Shown: positions 1 to 9,700 of the stretch, piece by piece
Layout of the letters: each line of letters opens with the position of its first letter
Position numbering within the stretch: position 1 is the first letter of the stretch
Origin: Shewanella sp. MR-4
GTDB taxonomy: Bacteria > Pseudomonadota > Gammaproteobacteria > Enterobacterales > Shewanellaceae
Assembly: GCF_000014685.1 (NCBI RefSeq)
Contig: NC_008321.1
Span: 496,001 to 560,000 of the forward strand
Direction: 5' to 3'
DNA length: 64,000 nt
Made by a program: the position numbers and the translations under genes
Notes under the pieces: model-generated
The model's input: the letters and a program-made list of their open reading frames with translations, nothing else
What the model was told of the DNA's origin: nothing
Database searches by the model: none

Positions 1-1
1 C

Positions 2-322
2 GTTGGTGCGCGTATCGAGATCCCAGGCTGTTCACTGTGTATGGGTAACCAAGCACGTGTGGCTGAAGGTTCTACTGTGGTATCGACTTCTACCCGTAAC
101 TTCCCGAACCGTTTAGGTACAGGCGCTAACGTTTACTTAGCTTCTGCGGAATTAGCGGCAGTAGCAGCCCTGTTAGGTCGTCTGCCATCGGTTGAAGAAT
201 ACCAAGAATACGCTAAAGAGTTAGATGCAACTGCAGCTGACACTTACCGTTACTTGAACTTCGATCAGATCGATTCTTACACTCAGAAAGCATCACAAGT
301 GATCTTTCAATCAGCTGTATAA
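2..322 (+). CDS. acnB: Aconitate hydratase B, C-terminal end (partial)
   Basis: This is the last 106 codons of the TCA-cycle aconitase AcnB, which interconverts citrate and isocitrate in the cytosol; the start lies outside the window. The sequence shows the C-terminal motif GCSLCMGNQARV, whose two cysteines are ligands of the [4Fe-4S] cluster in the AcnB family. It is followed by STSTRNFPNR and a GTGANVYLASAELAAV stretch typical of the swivelling substrate-binding end. It stops at TAA and is followed directly by a strong hairpin terminator. Nothing is unusual in the part that is visible. Confidence 0.96.
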   Translation, partial: VGARIEIPGCSLCMGNQARVAEGSTVVSTSTRNFPNRLGTGANVYLASAELAAVAALLGRLPSVEEYQEYAKELDATAADTYRYLNFDQIDSYTQKASQVIFQSAV

Positions 323-340
323 TCGATTGATATGATAATG

Positions 341-367
341 AAAAAGCCAGCGAAAGCTGGCTTTTTT
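341..367. terminator. Bidirectional terminator between acnB and rsd
   Basis: A GCCAGC stem with a GAAA loop is flanked by an A-run on the left and a T-run on the right. It can stop acnB on the plus strand and rsd on the minus strand. Confidence 0.9.
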
Positions 368-501
368 GTTTCTCTATTTTACCCGTTGTTATTCTGCTTA
401 TTAAGACTGCGTAATCGAGTTAAGAGCAAATTCACAACCTGGAGTGACTCGCACTTTGCGCTTTCAAGGCGTACTTAGCGCCACTCAACACTCATCATTA
501 A

Positions 502-987
502 TTAAGCTTGCTGGGCGTGCTCTGAATACTGGTTATGTAACACTTCGAGCAATTTATCTTCTAATTCGAAACGGGTTTCCATGGTGTGGGCCAGTTCGGA
601 AAGATCCTTATCGAGCTGATACAGCACTTGGTCGTCCTGCGCTTCGGCGTACTTATCATTAAAATCTAATGCGGCGTTGGTGGTTGGCGTGATCTTCGGC
701 AACACTTGCTGGGCTAAGGTTTTGCTCGTAGCGCCAAATTTTTCACAGGCATTAACCACTTGGTCATAGACTTCGAAATGGCCTTCGGAGACGTAATCGA
801 CTAATAAATCACAAAAGGATTTCACATGATCGAAGGAGGGAAGGGATTTTTCGGCTTTCCCGTAAGGGGGAAGTCCAGCTATCTGGCAGTAATGCACCAA
901 GAGTTTACGACGATTTTCTAGCCATTGATCTATAAGCTTATTTGAACCGCCCCACTTTTGTTCTGCTTTTTCGAGTTCTCTCAGCAT
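502..987 (-). CDS. rsd: Anti-sigma70 regulator Rsd/AlgQ family
   Basis: Rsd binds free sigma-70 in the cytosol and favours alternative sigma factors in stationary phase. The 161-residue protein begins MLRELEKAEQKWGGSNKLID and carries the family block SNKLIDQWLENRR near residues 15-30, then a helical body with EGHFEVYDQVV and a late ETRFELEDKLLEVL segment, matching E. coli Rsd (about 158 residues) throughout. I chose the internal ATG because a GGA sits seven bases before it and the family starts at this methionine; a start four codons upstream is possible. It faces the acnB terminator and stands alone. Confidence 0.9.
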   Translation of the reverse strand: MLRELEKAEQKWGGSNKLIDQWLENRRKLLVHYCQIAGLPPYGKAEKSLPSFDHVKSFCDLLVDYVSEGHFEVYDQVVNACEKFGATSKTLAQQVLPKITPTTNAALDFNDKYAEAQDDQVLYQLDKDLSELAHTMETRFELEDKLLEVLHNQYSEHAQQA

Positions 988-1120
988 GATGCATTCCATT
1001 TAAGTGCCAGGACATGACTCTAATGTAGGGGAGAAACAGCTCTTGGATCAACCCTTTTTATCGGGATTTGCGAGAATAAGCAGATGGACAAACCAGCTGT
1101 TTTGTATAAAAAAATGCGGA

Positions 1121-1214
1121 AATAAAAAGCCCAACGATAGAAACCTATCGTTGGGCGAGTAATGTATATAGCAGGCTCGATGCGACGAGCTTCTTGATTG
1201 TTCTTGCTAGCGCA
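1121..1214 (-). ncRNA. Candidate small RNA with its own promoter and terminator
   Basis: Reading the minus strand, an extended -10 promoter predicts a start near 1213. About 90 nt later there is a perfect 12-bp stem (GCCCAACGATAG with its complement, 4-nt loop, 1129-1156) followed by TTTTTA, which is an intrinsic terminator. Between them is a second hairpin, GCTCG-TCGCAT-CGAGC. No open reading frame with a ribosome site fits, and no minus-strand gene lies between this terminator and hemE that it could serve. The transcript would end before rsd. I do not recognise the family; it is not Spot 42, RyhB or CyaR by eye. Confidence 0.55.
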
Positions 1215-1219
1215 AACTT

Positions 1220-1248
1220 TTTATACCAAAGGCAGGAAACCAGCGCAA
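1220..1248 (-). promoter_or_regulatory. Extended -10 sigma-70 promoter of the candidate sRNA
   Basis: On the minus strand the -35 is TTGCGC (1248-1243), the spacer is exactly 17 bp, and the -10 is TATAAA (1225-1220) preceded by TGG, giving the extended TGnTATAAA form. The next minus-strand element is the terminator at 1121-1156. Confidence 0.55.
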
Positions 1249-1446
1249 CTTTTTTCTGTCTTAGTGTGACTTTGGGTTCGATTAATAAACAGTATGTTAT
1301 CTTGCTAGCATTTTGACGATAAGTGCTTAAATGGACAGCAATGATGGGGAATAGCTCACATAAATTTGCACATAAAGGTTACATTATCCGCGTAAATGCT
1401 AAACTACCGACCCAGCGGATCTCAATAAGTCTAGGAATCAAGCCAA

Positions 1447-2511
1447 ATGGCAGAATTAAAGAATGATCGTTATTTACGCGCCCTACTAAAACAGCCTGTT
1501 GATATGACCCCAGTGTGGATGATGCGTCAAGCTGGCCGTTATCTTCCTGAATATAAAGCGACTCGCGCTCAAGCGGGTGACTTCATGTCTTTATGTAAAA
1601 ACCATGAATTGGCTTGTGAAGTAACGCTACAACCGCTGCGTCGTTATGAGTTGGATGCAGCAATTCTGTTTTCCGATATTCTGACTGTTCCCGATGCGAT
1701 GGGTTTAGGTCTGTATTTTGAGGCGGGCGAAGGCCCACGTTTTGAGCGCCCAACAGACACTATCGATGCCATCAAAAAATTAGCCGTTCCCGATCCAGAA
1801 GATGATCTGGGTTATGTGATGAAAGCGGTTAGCACTATTCGCCGTGAACTGAATGGTCAAGTGCCATTGATCGGTTTCTCTGGTTCTCCTTGGACACTCG
1901 CGACTTACATGGTTGAAGGTGGCTCGAGCAAAACCTTCGAAAAAATTAAGAAGATGGCCTACGCAGAGCCAGCGGCGCTGCATATGTTACTCGACAAGTT
2001 AGCCGATTCTGTGACTCTGTACCTGAATGCACAGGTTGCTAACGGTGCTCAATCGCTGATGATCTTCGACTCATGGGGCGGCGCCTTATCGCACACGGCT
2101 TACCGTGAATTCTCACTGCGTTATATGCAGAAGATTGTCGATGGCCTGACTCGTTTTGCCGATGGCCGCCAAGTACCAGTGACCTTATTCACTAAGGGCG
2201 GTGGCTTATGGTTAGAAGCCATGGCAGAAACTGGCTGTGATGCTTTAGGTTTAGACTGGACTGTCGATATTGCCGATGCCCGTCGCCGTGTCGGCCACAA
2301 AGTGGCGCTTCAGGGCAACATGGATCCTTCTATGCTGTACGCGCCAATTCCACGTATCGAAGAAGAAGTGGCTCAAATTCTGGCGGGCTATGGTGAAGGT
2401 ACAGGCCATGTGTTTAACTTAGGCCATGGTATTCACCAGCACGTTGACCCAGAGCATGCGGGTGCCTTTATCAAGGCGGTTCATGCTCAATCTAAGCAGT
2501 ATCATAAGTAA
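1447..2511 (+). CDS. hemE: Uroporphyrinogen III decarboxylase
   Basis: HemE removes four acetate carboxyl groups from uroporphyrinogen III to give coproporphyrinogen III in heme synthesis, in the cytosol and without a cofactor. The 354 residues match the usual length of the family. The N-terminal signature PVWMMRQAGRYLPEY (residues 21-35) contains the substrate-binding arginines, FSDILTVPDAMG holds the catalytic aspartate region, and GFSGSPWTLATYMVEG and the late NLGHGI block are also present. It is monocistronic, with 447 bases to rsd upstream and a clear terminator just after the stop codon. Confidence 0.98.
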   Translation: MAELKNDRYLRALLKQPVDMTPVWMMRQAGRYLPEYKATRAQAGDFMSLCKNHELACEVTLQPLRRYELDAAILFSDILTVPDAMGLGLYFEAGEGPRFERPTDTIDAIKKLAVPDPEDDLGYVMKAVSTIRRELNGQVPLIGFSGSPWTLATYMVEGGSSKTFEKIKKMAYAEPAALHMLLDKLADSVTLYLNAQVANGAQSLMIFDSWGGALSHTAYREFSLRYMQKIVDGLTRFADGRQVPVTLFTKGGGLWLEAMAETGCDALGLDWTVDIADARRRVGHKVALQGNMDPSMLYAPIPRIEEEVAQILAGYGEGTGHVFNLGHGIHQHVDPEHAGAFIKAVHAQSKQYHK

Positions 2512-2524
2512 GCGATACTGAAGA

Positions 2525-2552
2525 AAAAACGGACCTTAAGGTCCGTTTTTTT
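2525..2552 (+). terminator. hemE terminator
   Basis: The stem ACGGACC-TTAA-GGTCCGT lies between an A-run and seven Ts, 13 bases after the hemE stop codon. Confidence 0.92.
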
Positions 2553-2887
2553 ATGCTGTGACTCTGTGCTAAACAATGTGTGCTTAACGTCAACTCGGCT
2601 CGGATTATGCCTTTCTCCCCAAGCACAAAGCAGAGGCATTAAAGGGGGTTACAAGCGGGTTTAGAACATAGGGTATTGATTAACATCTAACTTTTAAAAA
2701 CTTATTTATCGAATAGCTGCGCTAAATCAAAGGCGTTTTAAACAATTAAATGCATGCTATTGCTTACTTTAGCAACGGATAAAGCAAAGTGATATTTAAT
2801 ACTATTTGCAAATGAGATATGTTGCAGGACGCGTTAAGGGACTATGAAAGCCGTTAATCAACTTAATTACGAAAGCCGTGGTAAGAG
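2553..2887. other. Intergenic region hemE to GGDEF-EAL gene
   Basis: This is 335 bases with no credible gene. It is AT-rich around 2680-2810 and presumably carries the promoter of the downstream gene, but I cannot single out a convincing -35/-10 pair or operator. Confidence 0.6.
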
Positions 2888-5458
2888 ATGCACATTGGCA
2901 ACAAAATATTGGTATTTATTGCAGGATTCTGTCTACCAGCGGTTGTGCTTGTGTCCTATTGTCTTGGCTATTGGTTCGACCATAGGGTCGAGTTGCTGCG
3001 GCAGGACAATATCCAGCATGAACTCACAAACGTTCAACAGCAGTTTCTTATCGATATCGACCGTTTAAGTTTTCTCACCCAAATCTATGCCTCTCCGCTG
3101 TCTCGAGTCGATGGCGAACTGCTGCAATCGATAGAATCATCATGGCTTGAGAGTGCCATGTCCGCCAATCTGCATTGGTTTATTCTGCAAGCTGGACAGC
3201 TGCAGAGTGTCCTCGCTAATACTTCCAGCCTTGCATTATCGACCCAACAAGAGATTGCCGATGCGGTGCTCGCCGCCAATAAACCAAAGGTTGCAGGGGC
3301 TTATCTTGCCGGAGATACAGGCTTAGTCGTCACCGCGGTTGCCGTCGCGCCCGAGGAATACGTGCTCTTGGTGCGGCAGATATCGGCGCAGGATTTATTG
3401 GAATATGCCCAAGCACCATTAGTCACTCAGGTGTTGATGAGCCGCAGCAACACCACGGTTGCTAAAGATTACCTCAGCTTTGTGCCCATCCCGAGTTTAT
3501 TGAATAACGCGCCATTGTATCTGCAGGTGCAGTTTTCTACTGATCCCTTGCAGGAGGTCAAGCTCGATCTCGATTGGGTTTCAGTCGGCATTATTTTACT
3601 CGGTGTATTAATTGTTGCGCTGGGCTACATTTGGCTCCGAACTGGTCTTTTAAAGCCGTTTCAGAGCATGATGCAGCAGTTGGCATTGGTCGATCCTATG
3701 GCAAGCGTTTATCGGCCTGTGAGCGGCGAAGGTAACGCCGAGTTAGAAGTGCTGGCAAGCCGTGTAAACAGCTTACTTGCTCGCATATATCAGCAGAAAG
3801 AACGCGGTAAAACTACTCTAGAATCGATTGCCGAGGCGGTGATCCTGACCGATATCGATGCCAAAGTGATCTACATGAATCCCAAGGCCGAGTCCTTGCT
3901 CGATGTTGCCAGTTGTTATGCCGTTGGCCAGAGCCTAGCATCGTTATTAAAAGCGGGGGAGCAATTAAATCAAGCGGTATTCCAGTGTATGCGCCTAGGT
4001 GAGACTACGCCTCAAGTCGCTAAAATCAAGTTATTAACCGCAACACCACGGATTATCGAACGCAGCATTAGTAACGTGTTGAACCACGATAAAGAGATTA
4101 CCGGCACTGTGGTGGTGCTGCGAGATATTACCCAAGAAGAGCTGCTCAAGCGTCAGCTACAAAAACGCGCCAACTTCGATGGCATTACCGGCTTGCTTAA
4201 TCGGCAAGCCTTTGAAGAGCAGTTACCGCAGTTCGCTGGTCAGGCTAAGCGCTTAGCCGTGTGTTATCTGGATTTAGAGCAGTTTAAGCTGATAAACGAT
4301 AGTTGTGGTCATACCGCTGGCGACCGCATGTTGGCCATGGTGGCGCGGGCGATTCAATCCTGTCTGGGGCCGCAGGCATTATTAGCCCGTTTAGGTGGCG
4401 ATGAATTTGGCTTGGTCATTTGCGACAGCACTGCCTTGGCTGTGGCGCAGCAGCTAAAACAAATTATCGCTCAGGTATCGCTGCAAGTGCTGCATGATAA
4501 AAACTGTAACTATAAAGTCGGTTTGAGTATCGGTGTCGCCTTTGGACGAGCGCCCTATATCAATGCGTTAGAGCTACTCAAGGATGCGGATATTGCTTGT
4601 ATCGCCGCCAAAGCCAAGGGCACAAACCAAATCCATTTTTATGATGATAAAGATAAAGAGCTTACCTACCAGCGCAATGCCCCAAAATGGGCGGTGCGTA
4701 TCGCGCAAGCGATTGAAGAAAATGAACTCCTGCTCTACTACCAACCGATCCGCGGTTTAGGGGCGAGTTCTAAACGGCAACGGATGGAAATCCTGCTCAG
4801 GATCCAAGAACCCTGCGGCCGTATTTTGGCTCCAGCGCAGTTTATTGCCGCTGCTGAGCGCTTTAAGTTGATGCCTGAAATCGATAAAGAAGTGATACGT
4901 AAAGCTTTTTTATGGCTATCCTTAAATCCTCAGCTTTGGCCGGATCACTGTATTTCAATCAACCTTTCAGGCAATAGCTTAGGCGCCGAAGGCATGGTGG
5001 AATATATCGCTCAGCAGCAACATATTTTCGATATTCCGAGCCAGTGTGTTTGCTTTGAAATCACCGAAACCACGGCGATTCAAAATCGCCACCGCGGCAT
5101 GGAGATGCTTAGGCAGCTGCGTAAACTCGGGTTTTCCTTTGCATTGGATGATTTTGGAAGCGGCTTTGCGTCCTATGGTTATCTGCGGGAGCTACCAGTG
5201 GACTATGTCAAAATTGATGGTTGCTTTGTGAAAAACCTTGCGGTTAATGCCAAGGATTATGCCATCGTCAAATCGATTCAGGACGTGTGCCGAGTGATGG
5301 GGATTGAGACCGTCGCCGAATTTGTGGAAAACCAAGATATTATCGATAGATTACAGGTGATTGGTATTAACTATGCTCAAGGTTATGCGATAGGACGGCC
5401 GCAACCTTTGACCAGTTATTGCGAACCGTTTGCAGTACCGCAAGCACAACGCGCATAA
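2888..5458 (+). CDS. pdeB: Membrane GGDEF-EAL cyclic-di-GMP protein (PdeB-like)
   Basis: This inner-membrane enzyme would make or degrade cyclic-di-GMP. A transmembrane helix (residues 6-26), a periplasmic sensor of about 200 residues, a second helix (about 230-250), a HAMP/PAS-like linker, GGDEF and EAL follow in order over 856 residues. The GGDEF motif is intact (G503-F507). The EAL motif reads EIL (E634-L636), keeping the metal-binding glutamate, and NLSGNS, FEITET, DDFGSGFASYGYL and KIDG are present, so phosphodiesterase activity is likely. The position next to hemE and an SDR gene matches my memory of S. oneidensis PdeB, which regulates motility and biofilm. The ribosome site before the ATG is weak. 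Confidence 0.93.
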   Translation: MHIGNKILVFIAGFCLPAVVLVSYCLGYWFDHRVELLRQDNIQHELTNVQQQFLIDIDRLSFLTQIYASPLSRVDGELLQSIESSWLESAMSANLHWFILQAGQLQSVLANTSSLALSTQQEIADAVLAANKPKVAGAYLAGDTGLVVTAVAVAPEEYVLLVRQISAQDLLEYAQAPLVTQVLMSRSNTTVAKDYLSFVPIPSLLNNAPLYLQVQFSTDPLQEVKLDLDWVSVGIILLGVLIVALGYIWLRTGLLKPFQSMMQQLALVDPMASVYRPVSGEGNAELEVLASRVNSLLARIYQQKERGKTTLESIAEAVILTDIDAKVIYMNPKAESLLDVASCYAVGQSLASLLKAGEQLNQAVFQCMRLGETTPQVAKIKLLTATPRIIERSISNVLNHDKEITGTVVVLRDITQEELLKRQLQKRANFDGITGLLNRQAFEEQLPQFAGQAKRLAVCYLDLEQFKLINDSCGHTAGDRMLAMVARAIQSCLGPQALLARLGGDEFGLVICDSTALAVAQQLKQIIAQVSLQVLHDKNCNYKVGLSIGVAFGRAPYINALELLKDADIACIAAKAKGTNQIHFYDDKDKELTYQRNAPKWAVRIAQAIEENELLLYYQPIRGLGASSKRQRMEILLRIQEPCGRILAPAQFIAAAERFKLMPEIDKEVIRKAFLWLSLNPQLWPDHCISINLSGNSLGAEGMVEYIAQQQHIFDIPSQCVCFEITETTAIQNRHRGMEMLRQLRKLGFSFALDDFGSGFASYGYLRELPVDYVKIDGCFVKNLAVNAKDYAIVKSIQDVCRVMGIETVAEFVENQDIIDRLQVIGINYAQGYAIGRPQPLTSYCEPFAVPQAQRA

Positions 5459-5533
5459 AGGATTGCGATTTTAAGACGGTTATGCCAATTTACCTTGGAA
5501 CATAATTAACACATTGGTAACAAGGGAATGGTT

Positions 5534-6337
5534 ATGGATGGACTGACGGGTAAAGTGGTCATTATTACGGGCGCTTCGGAGGGAATCGGCCGTGCGCTGG
5601 CCATCGCCATGGCGCGGGTGGGTTGCCAACTGGTGCTCAGTGCCCGTAATGAAACACGTTTGGCATCCCTTGCCCTCGAAATCGCTAACTATGGTCCGAC
5701 TCCCTTTGTATTTGCCGCCGATGTCAGTAGCGCCTCCCAATGCGAAGCCTTAATTCAAGCCACGATTGTCCATTATGGTCGCCTCGATATTCTAGTGAAT
5801 AATGCGGGCATGACCATGTGGTCACGTTTCGATGAGTTAAATCAGTTGTCTGTGCTTGAAGATATCATGCGAGTCAACTACTTAGGGCCAGCGTATTTAA
5901 CTCACGCCGCCTTACCCTATTTAAAGTCGAGCCAAGGTCAGGTGGTGGTGGTTGCCTCGGTAGCTGGGTTAACGGGCGTGCCGACACGCAGTGGCTATGC
6001 CGCTTCTAAACATGCTGTTATCGGCTTTTTTGATTCGCTGCGGATTGAACTGACGGATGATAATGTGGCCGTGACTGTGATTTGTCCCGATTTTGTCGTT
6101 TCACAGATTCATAAACGTGCACTCGACGGTGAGGGTAAGCCACTCGGAACATCCCCAATGCAGGAAGCGAAAATTATCACCGCCGAGCAGTGCGCGAATA
6201 TGATGCTCCCAGTGATAGCGACCCGAGGTCGGCTGCTTATTACGTCGCTACGCGGCCGACTCGGGCGCTGGCTAAAGCTGATTGCGCCAGGCTTAATCGA
6301 TAAAATTGCCCGTAAGGCGATTGCCTCGGGTCGTTAA
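5534..6337 (+). CDS. Short-chain dehydrogenase/reductase (SDR)
   Basis: This is a cytosolic NAD(P)-dependent oxidoreductase of the classical SDR fold with unknown substrate. It shows the cofactor motif TGASEGIG near residue 13, DVSSA for the adenine pocket, NNAGM near residue 90, the catalytic serine in VVASVAG, and YAASK with the catalytic Tyr and Lys. About 267 residues is slightly longer than the 250 usual for the class, through a basic C-terminal tail (RGRLGRWLKLIAPG) that may contact membrane. I chose the second ATG because AAGGG lies seven bases upstream; the first ATG touches the same site. It follows the GGDEF-EAL gene by 75 bases and may share its transcript. Confidence 0.93.
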   Translation: MDGLTGKVVIITGASEGIGRALAIAMARVGCQLVLSARNETRLASLALEIANYGPTPFVFAADVSSASQCEALIQATIVHYGRLDILVNNAGMTMWSRFDELNQLSVLEDIMRVNYLGPAYLTHAALPYLKSSQGQVVVVASVAGLTGVPTRSGYAASKHAVIGFFDSLRIELTDDNVAVTVICPDFVVSQIHKRALDGEGKPLGTSPMQEAKIITAEQCANMMLPVIATRGRLLITSLRGRLGRWLKLIAPGLIDKIARKAIASGR

Positions 6338-6340
6338 TGG

Positions 6341-6565
6341 TTATTTTCCATTGTTAAGGTGTTTAACAATGGTCTGCTCGGCTTCGCTTTGGGTGGCCTT
6401 ATCGCCATAGGCCTGAATATGAACCTGAGCTTTGTGTCCCGTGAGATCCTCTGCAATATGTAGCCAGTCTGGATGCCAGTAAAAATTCTGCCCAGATAAG
6501 GTTTGCCAATTGTGCACGCCAGACTTTTCACCTTGATAAATAATATCTTTGATTGAATAACCCAT
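6341..6565 (-). CDS. Small conserved hypothetical protein
   Basis: This 74-residue, probably cytosolic protein of unknown function begins MGYSIKDIIYQGEKSGVHNW and has no signal peptide or membrane segment. It is rich in Trp, His and Tyr in its middle (QTLSGQNFYWHPDWLHIAEDL), followed by a charged helical end. An AAGGGGTTAGGG stretch precedes the ATG and gives a plausible ribosome site. It converges on the SDR gene with only three bases between stop codons. I do not recognise a domain; it reads like a real gene because a start with a good site and protein-like composition agree. Confidence 0.6.
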   Translation of the reverse strand: MGYSIKDIIYQGEKSGVHNWQTLSGQNFYWHPDWLHIAEDLTGHKAQVHIQAYGDKATQSEAEQTIVKHLNNGK

Positions 6566-6651
6566 CCCTAACCCCTTATTTTATTGTGAGCTATAGATAG
6601 TGCGCCCACAAAATGACAACGAGTGTGCTTAAGTTCACGCTTTCGAGCAAA

Positions 6652-6679
6652 AATAAACCTCGCATCGGCGAGGTTTATT
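6652..6679 (-). terminator. Terminator of the metalloprotease gene
   Basis: A perfect 12-bp stem AATAAACCTCGC with a 4-nt loop; read on the minus strand it runs into TTTATTTTTG. It lies about 40 bases after the stop codon at 6722. Confidence 0.85.
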
Positions 6680-6721
6680 GTTTATCCATGCTGAAACATC
6701 AGCATCTTAATCTCATGAAAC

Positions 6722-9700
6722 TTAAGGTTTGGCACATTGACTGGGAGATCCAACGCCTTTCCACAATGTGCTGCCATCGCTAACTGACAGAGGGATAAAG
6801 CTTAAGCCTTGGCTCATGTTTGCTGGTGGCAAATCGGTTTCAAGCTCATACATGCCCATAGGAACCGCTCCTTGGCTGGCGTTTGCCGCTACCTGCGCGG
6901 CGGCGAGGCTGGAGTAACGCAGGCCCAACATATCAAAATGGCTGCGCCAATCTTTGCCTGTGAGCTTACTCAGGGACACCAGCATAAAGTCATTGCCCGG
7001 AATATCCCTCACTGTTTTGCCGCCGTAAACGCTATGGCCCTCGTATGGGAAGAGTTCAAAGCCCAGTTTGCTGCGGTTAGCCTCCCAGTCGCTGGCACTA
7101 TTGGCATATTTACCAAAGATGCGGCTGTGCTGATATAGCAGGGTAAAGATATTGAAACCATTGCTTAGGCTGGTACCGTCGTTAAGCGTCATGCCATGGG
7201 CTTTTAGCGCCATTTGGATGTAAAACGCCATGCGATAACCGTTGTGTATCGCGTAGGCATTGCTTGCCCAAGGGGCGGTGTATCTGTCTTCGCCCACATC
7301 GAGCACTTTGCAGTTGGCGCCAAAGACCACGCGTTTGCCACTGGTATCAGTGGTGCCTGCCGCATCGGACATAAACACATAGAAGAGATCTTTGTGATTC
7401 ATATGACCATCGGTGATGCTGCTCGTGTTGCCGTCGCGCAGATAATGGGTCTTCCACAACACCACATAGGGGAAAATATTGTTGGAGTTTTCCCCCGCGC
7501 GGCTGCCATAACCAGCCCAATTGTCGCGATTGGCGGCAGTGGCATATTGCACATTGAGGCGGTTGGTTTGCAGATTGTGGCCGAGTTCGTGGTTATCTCC
7601 CCAACCCGTTGGCGAAATATTCCAAGCCGCATCCCATGGATTACCGCTACAACCCGAGCCGCAGTGGGCGTTTTGGTCATAGTTAGCGTGTTGGATGATG
7701 CTGCGGGTATGCAGGCTAGCATCGGTGCAGTCTGCGCCAAACAGTGCCTGACAGCTTGCAAGCACATCCGAGGGGAGAGATTCACTTAAGCTCTTACCTT
7801 GGATTTTCAGCCCAGCGAGGGTATACACGCTGTTGATATGATCCTCGACAATGCTCTTGAGCAACGCATTGACATCCGGGATCTTACCGCCAATCGCATT
7901 CATAAAACGGTCACGGCGCAAATGCTGCTCGGCGCCATCGGTGCGAAGATCCACATGGGGCAACTCGGTATTTTGGATCTTATCGTTAAAGGCCGTGATT
8001 TCTGCGGGATTAGAGAAATCCATAATGCTGGGGTGCTTAGCCACATTCTTGGCTTGCACATCGACACTGAGCGCACCTTCGCCACCACTGATATAGAGAT
8101 AAATAGGGCCGCCATAGGGGGTTGAGAATTCAAGACTTTGCCCTTTAGCGAGCTTGAGGCGTTGCTGGGTAAGTTCCAGTGGCGCGCGGTAAACCTTTTG
8201 CTCATAGGCGCGGTTAGTATTACGTCTATGATAATTCAGCTTAATTTCGACATTAGCTTCTGTATTATCTAAGCGATTGAGTGTGATGGTCTGCCCGGGT
8301 AAGGCGTACCAGCCCGTTGTTGTCCACTGGCCAGAATAAGGTACTGTGATGCTCTTACGCTCCGATACTGTGGCAGGATAAGCGTAATGGGCATTGCTAC
8401 CCTTACTTAGATTGGTCTTGTCGGTGACATACTCACCTAAGTCAGGTTGGGCGAGGTTGTGGGCGCGGGCATAGCTGACTGTCCAATCGGCAAACAGGGC
8501 TTGCTGCCACTGGGCGGATTCGCTGTAGGCGATGGGATAATCGATTTCACTGCGATACTTGTCAGCGAGGAGTAATCCCGCTTTCATCAAGCTAAAATTA
8601 GGGCTGTTAAAAGCATCGATATCATTGTTATCTAAGGTTTCGGCATTGCTGCGATACCAATCTGCACCCGCCTTGAAGGCCTCGACAAAGGCGCTGCCGT
8701 TACAGCTTAAATAGTTGCCGCCGCAGTCATTGAGCACTTGCGTATCGAAGCGTTGTTCGCGCAAATTTGCCAGCAGGGTTTCGACATCCGCGAGCGTCTT
8801 ATCTTCCGCCAGAATAGTGCTCACACTCAGATTATTGGCATTGAGTTTCGACCAATAGTTTCCTGCAGTAGAGAGCCCCATCTCAAGATAGAGTGGTGAG
8901 AGCATAGCGCTTTGTTCGCGTCGATAGTTTGAGAGCAGCAGCGGGATCCCTGCCGCCTTGGCTTTAGTGATGGCCGCTTGAATGCCCGCGTAACCTAGGT
9001 TATCGCGGTCAATATCACTGATAACGATTAAATCGGGTTTTAAGGTATCGATACAGCTGGCAAGGGCGGTGTAATCACAGCTATTGGCGTCGTTGATGCT
9101 GTGGGGGTCGGGGTAGTACTTGCTTAGCCACGTGCGGATCCCTTCGTTATGGGGAAAATACCAACTGTCGGCGCGACTTGGCATCTGTGCCGTGACTATA
9201 CTCAGGCCATTCTGCTGATCGCCGCCTTTGGTTAGCCATCCGATGAGGTTTTTCAGCAGCTTATCACTCTGATCCGAATTATTTACCGCAAACAGGTTGC
9301 CACCCATGGCGGCATAACGCTGGCCTTGTTGTTCACCCGCCATCACTAAACCGCGTACGGCGCTGGCGCCGCTGCCATCAACATTGGATGGCAGTAAGGT
9401 AAAAGTGTTTTCCGGCATAAAGCTCGAAAAGGTGATGGAATCGTGGGTCGGATGCCAACTGATGCTGTTACCCACACCTTGATAGAGTTCGGTGATTTGT
9501 GTCTTGCGGGCGGTCTCTATGTTCGCCAGTTCGGTGGTGCTGAAATCAATCAGCTCGTTAGCGCTGGCAAGGGTATGGTCTTGATGGCGAATGGCATTTT
9601 CAGCATTGCTGATAAAACTTGGGGTGATAGTGCAATCTGCGCTTATCGTCGCAGTGATGTAGGTCAGTGCGGTCAGCGCGCCGCCACAGCCGCTAATGCT

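Noticed and set aside
444..662. A 72-codon plus-strand frame overlapping rsd
   Set aside because: It is antisense to rsd and lacks a ribosome site.
7214..7789. A 191-codon reading frame opposite the metalloprotease gene
   Set aside because: It lies wholly antisense to the HELGH protease gene and reflects its codon pattern.
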